From contig JAODUP010000040.1 in NCBI GenBank assembly GCA_025642065.1, forward strand, positions 967,501-1,031,500: DNA of 64,000 nucleotides, in the 5' to 3' direction. The position numbers and the translations under genes are program-made. The notes beneath the pieces are model-generated. The model was given only the letters and a program-made list of their open reading frames with translations, was not told where the DNA came from and made no database searches. The stretch's first letter is position 1. Every line of letters begins with the position of its first letter. This document shows positions 24,525-37,400 of the stretch, piece by piece. The DNA is from Paralvinella palmiformis. Its lineage: Eukaryota > Annelida > Polychaeta > Terebellida > Alvinellidae.

Positions 24525-27466
24525 CTGAAATGTAAAATACAAACATTATAGAAAGAAAACGTTACCAATATTATTAATGATAAATTGTGCTTCATCAGTA
24601 AAGTTAAGCATTCAGATATGCAATAATATTTGTATTTTTGATGTATTAATATAAAACAAATTTTGTTAAGCTTTAATTATTACATCACTGCAGTAAATAT
24701 CTGTAATTTCAATAAATTATAATTATTGTGATTTCAAAATCTGTCTTTTAGCTACAACTGCCTTAAATACAAGAACTCTATTGAAGGTGCGTGTGCTAAA
24801 TAAACAGGACTAATCATAATGATATTTGGCATTTATTTATGAATCAGCCCAAGAAAAAAAACCATTCTGATGACAGACAATTAGTCTGGAATCTAAAACC
24901 GAGAATGATACAATATTGCACAAAATATTATCACCTCAGAATGAACAATAGTCGTAAAACAATCTTACACATAGCTCGAGACACAAGTGATGCTTTAACA
25001 CAAACATGAAGTATCTTTAATATTTATTATGTGTAGAGACAACTATCACAGCTGTTAATTGTTACTGACTGCAGACATTATTTATAATTGTTGATAATTT
25101 ATTCCTAGCCCACGTAAATGATAATAAAACAGTATATATATACATATATATATATATAACTTGTAAAACAAACATGCATATAATGAGAACACACTGGCTC
25201 TCACCCTGTTTATTTATATCTGGTATTTTAATATGCCATTCACTTGTAACTTTTACCTTTGTGTGTATCTCACACACACACATGCACACACATGTAAAAC
25301 AATATGATATATTACTTTCATGATTCTATAGTTGTCCTATTATTTATTATGTAGTGGTACCTGGGTAGTAACTTGATGATAAAACAAATCATACATTGTT
25401 CTAAGCTGTAATATAATTTTCCTCACAGTAAAACCCAAACAACTACATATATCAGTCATTATAAATCAAATTTATTATGGAACAGTTGTTGGGTCTTTAA
25501 CTGAATGAACTTTCACCTGGCACTCAAGTTTTTATCAACCATACACAAATCAGGATTATTTAAATAATTTGCTAAACGTCTAGTTAGATATAATAAGCCT
25601 CATCTCCGAATAAAGGTGGTCATATGTGGCTATTTCTTCATTTCATAATTTAACTGACATCTTCCCCATACATTTGATCTAGCAGCCTAAATTGGATAAA
25701 TGGTGATTGGTTCATTATATATATTAATTAAAATCAGAAACAATATCTCCTAAACCCATAAGTTACATGTTATTTCTTTAGTTAGTATGTGATCCAAAAT
25801 ATATTTGTGATGCCCTATGAGAAATGGTGCTCCCAAATAAAATTTAAAAAGTTACTTATTTCCATGTTTCTTGAGTTGTTTAGCATCAGCCCTGGTCACA
25901 TGGTCAAGAAGCCACTAGTTAGGGAAACATTCCAAATACAGGTATAAACCAGATTTGAAATTATAGCATGGAAGTTTGCAGCACAGTCTTTAACAAATGC
26001 ACCATCGGGACAACCCATTTTCATGTTTCTGATATTCTATTCCATTGATTGTCTTAATTTGTCTGTAACAAAATGATGGAATAATCAATCAGAAAAATTA
26101 ATTTGAAATGTAAGATTCAGCTGACACAAATAAATGTATTTTAAGGATAAATTTTTGATGTCATTTATACTAAGGATCTTGACTTTCATACAGCTTTGAG
26201 TGTTGTTTGACACAGCTAATATTACAGAGCATTCAATATGTCATAACTGCTAAGGTTTATGTGAAACCACGACCATGGTAAATCTTTATGTATGTAGGTA
26301 CAGGTGTGTGTGTGGGGGGGGCATGTGTGAGCATGCATTAATGAATCACACGAATGACAAGAAAACAAATAGGATGAAATGTGTTACAAACTTTTTATGG
26401 ATTTGAGGGGATGAAGTTAAAAGATTTCTATGAATGAACGTTTACTAAAATGTTTTCACTCTGCCAATGTGACAATAATATCACACACATGCATTTCAAA
26501 CATCCTACCAAACTGATTAGAAGTGGCGCATCTTTGTGAAGTATACACCTGATATGTGATTGGACAAATACAAACAAAACAAATGTGAAAATGGTCTGAC
26601 TGCAAGACATTCTTTGATGTTCAATAGCTGACAGATTTAATTATGCATATATTAACATATGATCTACAGGTCCAAGTGTATTATCACCTGATTTGCCAAC
26701 GAAAGGACTTGATGAGGAGTCAGCACTATGTACAGCAAACATCTGACATCCTGGTAATGTGTGTGTTGTGTCCACCACTGAAGGAATGGTTAACACTGTG
26801 TGTGCGCGCGTGCACACACACACACACAAGTGATGATGATGATGATTGATGTTTTACGGCCACTTTTGTGCACAAGGTAGGCTAAATGGGCCGAGCGACC
26901 TCCAAAGGTAATGAGGTGAAGTCAAGACGAAACAACCTTCAGATATGCCGCGCCAAGATTTGAACACGGGTGGCAGTGATCTGTAGTCCAACACGATACT
27001 GCTAGACCACGGAAGCGCCCCACACACATACAAGTAGACAATCACAGTGCAGTTATCAACTCAGTGGAGATAAACAATTCCTTACTTGAAACTATTTTAG
27101 CTGACTAATCCACAGTAATTCATCCATTACAATATTGATCCATTTTAGACAGCCTCATCAGTGAAACATTTGCAGGCATGCAGTGGATTCGAATCAGGAA
27201 CCTATCACACTTTATCCCACTACTTTACTTAGTGGGTCACCCTACTGGATTGTGAAATGAAACAAGAACCTTTGATCGATATAATAACAAAAAACAATAT
27301 CATGTAAAGGAACGCAGTACTCACTTGAGTTTTAGCCACCTGAGATACAATCAGTCAGTCAAAATCAAGTGAACATTATTATTATTATTATTACTGTAAC
27401 AGCTACACAAAATTGCTAAGACAGAGAGTAGCCAGTAGTGTGCCATATTATATGTTTTATCATATA

Positions 27467-27516
<50 letters not shown>

Positions 27517-30488
27517 GTACAAAATACAAGGTGCCTAAGTTGATATAATGTACCTATATAAGGGTAATCACAGACTGCTTGACATACACTGATTAAGTCA
27601 TTGACAAAAATAATATTAGATTTTTAATAAGAATAACAACAGAGTCACTAATAATGCTGATTATAGAGATCTGCATACAGCCTAACTGAGATTATGGACT
27701 ATGTTTGTATACATCAGCTTTATATAGGCCAATACAGCTTCATGAACTAGTACGTACAAACATAAAAACCACTCTTAATTGATTTATTTCTAGTAACCAC
27801 CACACTGTTATCTCGATAAGCCATTTTTCTCCTCAATGTTGTCGTTAAATGAGACTTCAGCATTCTTCTGGTAAGACCTCCCTGGGTGTATTCTTTCGCT
27901 CCTCACTGATCCATAGCTAGCTGGTTGGTACTTGTGTGGTCGAAACATGGACATGTGGGTCACATTTTCATATATCAGGAACACAATACAGATATTTGGA
28001 GTCACATGAAGCAAATATGGCGTCAGACCTTTAAACAACCCCCGTAAGCCTTCATACCTGCACGAATATATTAAAGAGATATAATTCAGCACATCTTATG
28101 CTAAAGACACATTTCCTTATGGGGAAAATTATACTAAACTGTTCATTAAGGCTCTACAATCACAGATTCACATTTTCATTTATATATGCACAACACACAC
28201 TTCAAGTAGACTTACACAATTGATAATTACCCAAGTCTGGTAATTACTGACTAAGATTAAGAAGCATGTATTTGTGTAACTATTAATAGCTTAAGCTAAG
28301 ACTAGTCCCCATATTCCCTAATCAGTGCACTCAGTGAACTTATTCAATGACGTTATTGCACCAGTCACTATGGATATTTATAGACACAGCAGCTTTAGAC
28401 CTGGATAGGGACAGCTAGAGATGTTGATAATAAGCGCAGCCATGGTGTGGGTTTTCAAATGATGTCTAGCACCCAGCAACTGTGTTACAGAAGCCTGTAT
28501 CAGTTGAGATGCTAATTTTCGAGCCAAAAGACACAATATGTTTACGACTTGGTAACTGATTAGAAATATGTAACATAGTAATTGCTATGGCTGATACAAT
28601 GAGAGTATGCTCACCACTGAAATGAGAGAATGCTCATTTAATTGATACACCAATAGTGATATAACAAAATTGACAAATATTTAGCAACTACAAAATATAT
28701 TAACAATGCTCAACAATGGTTCTGTAAATTGATTTCAAATAAACACTACATATTTTCCCATCTATCATTATTATTGTTTCAGAAAGATTAAAAAATTAAA
28801 TCATCGCAGATGGAGTGAACAAAAAACTATATGTTAGCCCTAATGTAGTTGTATCTGAACCAGGTAGTTGGCCTGTTTGTAGGTGGCATCACACTAACTC
28901 ACCAAATTATTTTGCTGGTCACCAGCACCATATCCTACAGTAGTCACAATTTAAGTGAAATAAACAAAGATTATTTTCCATATAAAAATATGCATAAAAC
29001 TACATTATTGGCTATTTTACACAGTGCAGATTAACAGTCTGAATTTTTAAAATACATTTATGTCAGAACTAAATATGCCAAACTATAAATATACCCACCA
29101 AGTAAATTATCCGATTAATACACTGAAACTTTCTCTGAGTTACTAATAAATACAAAAAAATCTTTAATTTGTCTACTTTTAATGTGATTTCACAAGTGTT
29201 GTCTTCTTAGACAAATTCGGTATGCTTTTTTACCTATCAGGAAAATATCTAGAATGAACGAATATGCTTTAATGATTTATTTGAGCAAAAAGTTCATTTG
29301 GCTTTGCCCGCTTGTCACCTATTTCAACCTACTGTATGAAACAATGGGCCTATTATAAAGCCCAAGCCCACCGTAAGACAAAACCACCAGAATGTTTACA
29401 CACACACACTTACTACGATGCTGTTAACTGGTTATAAAAAAAGTCGTTTACAGATAGCTAGGGCTCAACATTAACTCTTACCTGCATCAGTGTGTGCTGC
29501 TGTCAAAAAATAACTGCTCAAAAAAAGAACAGTTACATTTCTGAGGTGCTTTCTGGTGTACAACCTGCGAAATAACTCCAGCCGAGAAGTCCCAAAATAT
29601 TATCATAATTTAATTAAACAATAACAGAAAATAAATAACAAAAAACAGATATGTCATATCTATTATGAACCTGATTAGTAAGATGTTGACATGGAAGCCA
29701 GTTACAGGATGTTAATTAATATAAATATAAAAAAGGAAGGCTGCCCCCCTGAGAATTGCTTACCGAGGTTACTAACTTTCTATCAAATAACGACGTACTG
29801 AATGGATTTCTGGTCTAAATTAGGCACTATAATGGAGTTAAGTGTGCTGGTCTCTAGAGTTAGTTTGGCAAAATAAGAAAGCTTGCAGGTGTTTTTGCTC
29901 AAGTCACGTAGCAGTGGTGCACTTAGGGAAGCAGCCCACACTTCGTGGAACGGGTTGCAAGATTAGAAGTATATAAAATATTTGGAAAACCGTCAAGTCT
30001 GCTCTATACATTCACTTCTTCAAGGCTGAATTCACGGGTATATAATTAACAATAATGATTGTTCCATGCTTCTAGCTAGGTTTTAGATACAAAACGTTTC
30101 AGGTTTAGGTGTGAAGTGATCTTTGAATGGCACCTACTCATAAGGTTACTTTATTAAAGCTAACTTAGTACCATTTCTCAGTTTTACCTGCTGACCTACA
30201 TACCAACAAGGTCAGCTCTCAGGGATGCTATCTGTTTCTGTCACTTAATTTTTAGAAACAATCAATTACAATCATTCACCATCCAAATGAATATTCATTT
30301 ACGGGCTGAGTCAGCCAGTGACTGAACGGATTCGAATCACATTCTTCTCACACTGTGATTCCTCCATCGAGTAATCAGTGCCTTTTGTAAAAACAATTAA
30401 ACACTGCTTATTAGACTTCTCAGTGCTATGATAAAATATACCAGACATGTCTTGGAAGGTTTTACGCTAGACCCTACTGTTATGGTAA

Positions 30489-30534
<46 letters not shown>

Positions 30535-33500
30535 CCCATAAGATTACGCTAATACGAGTTAATCAGATTGGACACCAGTGCCAGTAGATGCCTGTAACTA
30601 TGTCAAAGACACTATATCTGTCAAAAAAAGTGACATAAGATCTAAAGTTAAAGAAAAAGGCAGTGGTCTGTAATGATAAATAAGTGCAAAATTGTATTTT
30701 TCATTTCATCCCAGGCATTTTAGCAGTGTGACTATAATTTATTTAAAACAGAGAAACTAATTACTCACAATTTTTGTATTAAGCACGGCTAAACATGTAT
30801 TATTTTACCTCTGATTAAAACTATAAAGATGACATAAAGAAGGCACCGAGGCCAACTTAGTGTGTCAATATCACAGGTTCTTTGATATACATGAAAATGA
30901 CATATGACATGTGTGAAAAGGACCATTTAATATAAACCGAAACTGATTTTCTTTATATTCAGAATGACAAAACATAGACTCAGCAAAATATTGACATGAG
31001 TACAAACCAGATAATATTTTTGAAATTCCAATTGATTATAAAAATTCTTTTTTCTAGTCTTTATTTATGTGGATATTTGTATTCAACTATCAGTATTTTA
31101 ATGTATACGGATGTAAATCTTTACTATATTAGCTAAATACCGGTAGACGTGGAATGATAGCTGTTAGTGATTAGGCATTCAGATGATTTTCCAAACACAG
31201 TGTAATTAGTCAAAGCATCATTAGGCAGAGTGTGCTGTATAAATTACCACTACCTTTACATCCAGTATATTCAGTCCAGTCAAATTTAAGGTGTGGAATC
31301 AGACTGGTAGTGTCACGAGTGATAGACAACACTCAGTTTACTATATGTAAATCAACTCATGCTCCCATTAGGTATCATGGATACGCAGTAAAGTTGTGTA
31401 AGCCCTTTGTGCAAATATGGCAGTGTAGGCTTCTGTATACAAACTGCAGTGCTACCAACCTACAAACGAGCCAGTACAGTGTCCTACAGAGATGGAATAA
31501 TCACAACTGATTCCAACTGATTATATGATGTCGAGTAATTGCAATAATAATGGTCATGTCGGGAAACCATGTAAAAAAACGAGTCAGGCGAGTGTGGTCC
31601 AGGGATGGGGTAATCGTAACTGATTGTAATTGATTACATGATCTCAAGTAATCATAACAATAATCATCATGTCCATAAGGCTTGTAATAACAATCGATTA
31701 CATTGTAAATGCAACTGTGAGTAATTATGTCTTTGATTACACAGAGTAATTGATTATTTACAGTGCCATATAATGATATAAGATCCTAATTTTCATCCTA
31801 CTCTCATTTATATAAAATTTCCTATAAAAAAGAGAGGTAAGACTAATTCCAAATATTTGACGTTTTCATCAAAACTGATATTATCAAATGCTAATCATGT
31901 TATACTATGTGCATATTTTATCTGCACATACACAGAAACTCGAGCCCTTCGGTGCAAGTAGGAGCCACATAATGCACCCTTCTGTCCATTTCCATGTAGC
32001 AGTTGTCACAGGGCAGAGTTGTGTACTGATATCATGAACATTTCAGGTATAAATTTCCTCAGGTGTGTGTAAATACAAACTTGTAGCAATGTTTCTACCC
32101 ACAAAACACTTAATGTATATATAACTTGCAATATATACACGATAGAGTGACTAATCGTGGCAGTAAGTCTCACTTTTAGAATTATTTAAAAAAGACTTTT
32201 GGCAATCAAGGAAATGTTTTAATGTCCTAATTATTCTACAGGTTACATAAACCTAAGTAGCAATGATCATGTGATAAAAGCTCCATCGTAAAAGAAGTAT
32301 ATCAGTATAAAGCGTGTAAGTTTGTGGGCATGACATGTGTGGAAAGGACCACTCAACATAAACTAAATTCATTTTCTTTATATGACACAGAAATATTTGG
32401 GTGCTATACATTGTAATCATGAATATTATACAATGTAATCACAATCATAATCAATCACAGCAAATAATCATATAATTGTAATTATTATTGTTATATAATC
32501 ATAATAAATTACTTCAGTCCTGTAATCATTCCATCTCTATGGTGTAGTGCATCTTTTTGTCACACAGTGTGCGATGGTTGAGATGAAGAACTTTAGCCTA
32601 GATTGCTACCCTATTGTATATCACATTACTAGAACTGGATTGCTTGTTTGCATCCTAAAACAATTGTCAAACTCCAGTTATCAGAAAACAACTCTTATCA
32701 TGCTGTTAATATTGAGCTTGGGGTCATATGCTTAGACAAGATTTTTTTTTAATTGAAGAAACTCTCTAGGTCATAGGTATGACATCTAAACAATAAACAC
32801 AACCACTAGAAAAGGATTCAAGATAGCATCTCTCTCACCATATATGTGTGTGTGCGTGTCTTTGTGTGCATGGGTCCCTGCCTGTCTGATCATGTATGCC
32901 TATTAGTAAGTTGAGCACATACATTTTCTGCCTGTATGAATGTGTTCCTCCCCCCCCCCCCATCACTTGATTTTATTTGTCTGTCAATTTTAAAACCCAG
33001 CCCCCCACCTATGATACACTAACCTCCAAGTTTTTATGACTACTTCCCAAACACCACTATAATTACGGTGTTGGTCCTGTAGACGAGCTCTGACCACTTG
33101 ATATGGATACGTCACACTGGCAGCAATCATTTTTGAGATGGCAGCAAACAGTAGATACTCACCAGTGTTCTAAATGACAGAACAAAACAAAACAAAGTTA
33201 CACACAGTTTATATGCAGTACACCCTATTCCTCAAATATACAAACCAAAACCAGTTAGTCAAACTATAGTTTAATCTGTGGATGTCTACCAAACGATGAC
33301 ACAGAAAAAATAACAATAAAAAAATAAAACACACTCAGCGATAAAATGGAAGAACTTGAGCTATAACATATCTTATCATCGCTGTTTACAATATTAGATA
33401 TGATGATACTAGGTCTATACTCACAAATGTTGTATTTAGAGGTTTGTTTCTATGACGATTATACATCTTCTTCAGTTCCTCGTAGGTCATAAATTGTATT

Positions 33501-34370
33501 GCACCATGTGACACACCAAACAAACCCGGTATAAAGCCCTTTATAACAAAAGATACAATTACTAATATAAGGTCTATATGAGAACCATTGAATTAGAAAA
33601 ATTGATAATATTAACAGCATATTATTTCAGAGACAGACCAATATAAGATAAAATTACCAAAACATATATGTTGAAATTTCAATAATAAACTCTCTTTCTC
33701 TCTCTCTCTCTCTCTCTCTGTGTATGTGTGGGCATGCAAATGCATTAATGATGAGCATCATCAATATTAACTGATGAATCGATTCACAACATTACTGTGT
33801 AAATAACACCTTATAACAATTTTTTGGATAAATTGGTTCTGAGAGCTATTGAGAACACAGCATTGTTTATTACTTTTAAAGAGCTTTTATTATGTATGCA
33901 TACAAAGAGCTGACAATATACCAATCCATGACCTATTAAAACAAACAATGCCAATGGTTGCTACAGCAGTCATTTTTGAGGACCAAGTGAATAGAAAGGT
34001 GAGTCGGTACATTATAATGTGTGATTGTGACTTTTAAAGCTAGGTCCCATCTATCCAATATAGCTGAACAAAATCGTTTTAAATGAATAGAGCTGTCACA
34101 AGTGGATATGTTTGTAAGACAAAAAATATCACTGTGAAAAGAAACTTCCCCAAAAATTACAAGATAATTTTATGGGCTGTGAAGATGCTGTAAACAAGAG
34201 CTTACTTAAGACTGGAGTGATGATAGCAACTAATATTAAAATAAAAGTGACTTTAAAAAAGGTGCTTTGATATTTCCAAATTCCTGAAGAAAGACAAATT
34301 CTAGTTACATCATGAACAACTAAAATATTTTACACATTAATTGGGCAAGCATTCATCATGTCTATATAAC

Positions 34371-34411
<41 letters not shown>

Positions 34412-37400
34412 AACACACCAGAGATGGAACGATTATAATACAATGTACTTGGGTACGATTACTTTTAAGATGCACGAGTACAAGTACAAAGAACACAAAT
34501 ATACTCGAGTATGATTACTTTGTTTTTGAGCCAATGCATGTATGAGTACGATTACTCAGAAATAAATTCACTACCTTATAAAGGCCTGGAAATCCTTCTG
34601 ATCTGAATGTTTTTATCAGACAATCAGCCATTCCATTATAATGTACATCTGACAAAACAGCATTAGCACCATGTTTCACACCAACGTCATACTGTAAGCA
34701 CATCCTTGTCTTGGCAACCCAAATGGGATTTGTAAACATTAGAGTCATCACCCCTAGAAAAAAACATAAAAAGTATATCACAACGACATAAAAACATAGA
34801 TACATGTAAAATATATTACGGTTAACATAAAACATATATGAAAAGTATATTACAGTAACATAACAAACATACATGATACTATAAATGTAACAAAAATGAA
34901 TATTATGCCTATTCTCAATTTATTAAGATAGAGAAGAGCTATTTCTGTTGAATGTTATAGGTTCACATTTTCCTCCAACTCCATAAATATCTTTTGCTAT
35001 AAATATCTTTTGCCTCCAAATCAATCAATAATATTAAATGTGATCCAGTAAACATAATTTGCCAATTATCTATGTAGAGATTATATTGTAAACACAAACC
35101 ATAAAATGAATTCCCATTTTATTAAATTATTCAAAACACAACAAAATCATATAGTCTAACTCCTAGTATATCCTAAAGTTAAAAACAGTGACATAGATCA
35201 TAACTGCACTGACGTAAATCTCTGGTGAAATTCCAGTCGACAAATTCAGCCATTTATTTCATAAAAACAATCACTATCAGGAATAATATTATTTCTGATT
35301 CCCCAAATAATACCTCCAATATCTCCATGGTTGATGATTGGTGTTTTACGGTCACTTTTGTGCACATGGCAGGCTAAATGGGCCGAGCGACCTCCAAAGG
35401 CAATGAAGCAAAGTGAAAGATGAAACACCCTTCAGATACGCCCACGCCAAGATTCAACTCAGGTGGTAGTGAAATGTGGTCCAATGTGCTACCAACTAGA
35501 CCACAGAGGCAGTATCTCCATGGATATGGATATTAAGTTTAATGGGAAAATGCTCGATGGGGTTTTGACTAGCTTCCAAAGTTGAGGTCAAGGATATAAT
35601 CACCAAGTCTCCAAACAAATCATGTGACGTGGATCCAGTGTACACTTCGCTTTTGAAGAAATGTGTGGATTAACTTCTGCCACTGATAACAGCCATTATC
35701 AATAGGTCAATGACATAGTGTCAATAATGCTGCTGTATTTGAAACAAGCTACCATAACCTCACTGCTTAAGAGATCTTGGTTTCGATAAGAGATGTAAAG
35801 AATTATCATTGTATTTCAAACCTTCCTTTCATCTCCAAATTTATTGAAAAGGTAGAAGCAAGATGTATAAAAGAGTACTTGTAAGTGCACAGTGGACTGC
35901 TGACCTTGATGAAGGATCCATGACTGCATTAATTATGCTTGATTTATTTGCAGCTTTTAAAGTAATCGATCATCTGATACTACTGAAACATGAGAATTTT
36001 CTTTTGTTATCAAGGTAAAAAGCCCTTAACCTGTGTAAAGTAGTACCTCACCAACAGAAATCGTTGTGTTTCGGTCACGGATAAAACATCACCACATGTC
36101 GGTCACCATTTTGGTGCGCCACAGGTATCCATATTAGATCCAAAGAATTACTGTATGTATACCAAATCAGCTGATAATATTATCAAACGGCATAATATTA
36201 AAGATCATTGTTATGCCAATGATACACAAGTATACATGATTTTAAAACCATGTCATAAATGGGATGATATTTCATCTTCAACTGAAACTTGAATCGCAGA
36301 CTTCAGTGAACAGCAACATGCTGAAATTGAATAAGGATAAGACTGAATTCATTGTTTTCTCATCCAAGCAACATGTGAAGAAAACTGAGAATCGTTGCAT
36401 TAAGGTAGGATTCAGTTATATAAATTCTTCCATGTCTGTGAGAAATCAAGGGCTTATATTAAACAATACTCAGTGAATGGAGAGGCAAATGAACTTTATA
36501 TGCAAGTTCTATTCTTATCAAGAAAGAAATATAGGATTATTCATATTTAAATAAATGATGAGACAAGCAAGACTTTATAGTCAAAGCCCTTATAATTTCC
36601 CGACTGGACTATGGCAATGCATGTTATGTCATATTCCCCCTCTCTGACAAATGCCTATGGTCAGTGCAGAACTGTGCTGCACGTCTGGTGACATGCACTC
36701 ACAAAGGGGACCTTTTAACACTGGTTTTATTTCACCTGCACTGGCTTCCTGTATGTTTCAGATCACTGAACAAGATCCTGTTTCACACATTTAAAGTACC
36801 ATAATATTCCGTGTATAATGCACACTTTTCACTGTTTTCCAATCGTTTTTGGGGATGCACTTTATACACCATAACTAAATGTGTCCATATTTTTTAAGTA
36901 TTTTATTGCTAAGGCCATTGTTTTTTTATTACTTGTTTTACAAAGTCTCCTATCACAGCTAAAACCTGCCGCCAGGAAATAAAATCGGATTTTATTCTTT
37001 TTATTATTATTTTCGCGCTGACCCGCCTGTACACAGTGCGGATTAGGCTACCATGGAGCCTAGTCCAAGATGGTGACAGGTCAGTTCTGCTTCAAAGTTA
37101 TTTCAGTTATTTCTACAGTAAATCGGTCTTCAAGCATAGAAATCTTGTACATTTAAACTAATTATAACTCCCCCCTCATGAGAGAAACACATAAATAGTT
37201 CAATCTTTGCGGAGATCTACTTAAAATTGCCATTGAAAATATTGCTGTGATAAGGCTAGTGCCAATAAAAGAAGATGTGCTTAGCTATTTATAATACTGT
37301 AAACTTAATTGAAGCATGGGAGCAAAATCTGTATCAGGCTGTCATATGCGGAGAGTGTACATTATTACAGAAAATATGATGTGCAAGTCCAGCTGCAGAT

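Larger units (their letters stand above)
24525..27807 (-). other. Intronic/inter-terminal-exon region of SLC25A32-like gene
   Basis: No further exon seen. It contains short (TA) and (CA) tracts near 25130-25160 and 25269-25285, a SINE A copy (26831-27019) and (TA)n at 27475-27512. Confidence 0.6.
28058..33023 (-). other. Intron 6 of the SLC25A32-like gene
   Basis: No exon seen. Contains (AC)n at 30489-30532, a TAATC-rich inverted-repeat element (31487-32539) and a poly-C tract near 32948-32960. Confidence 0.6.
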
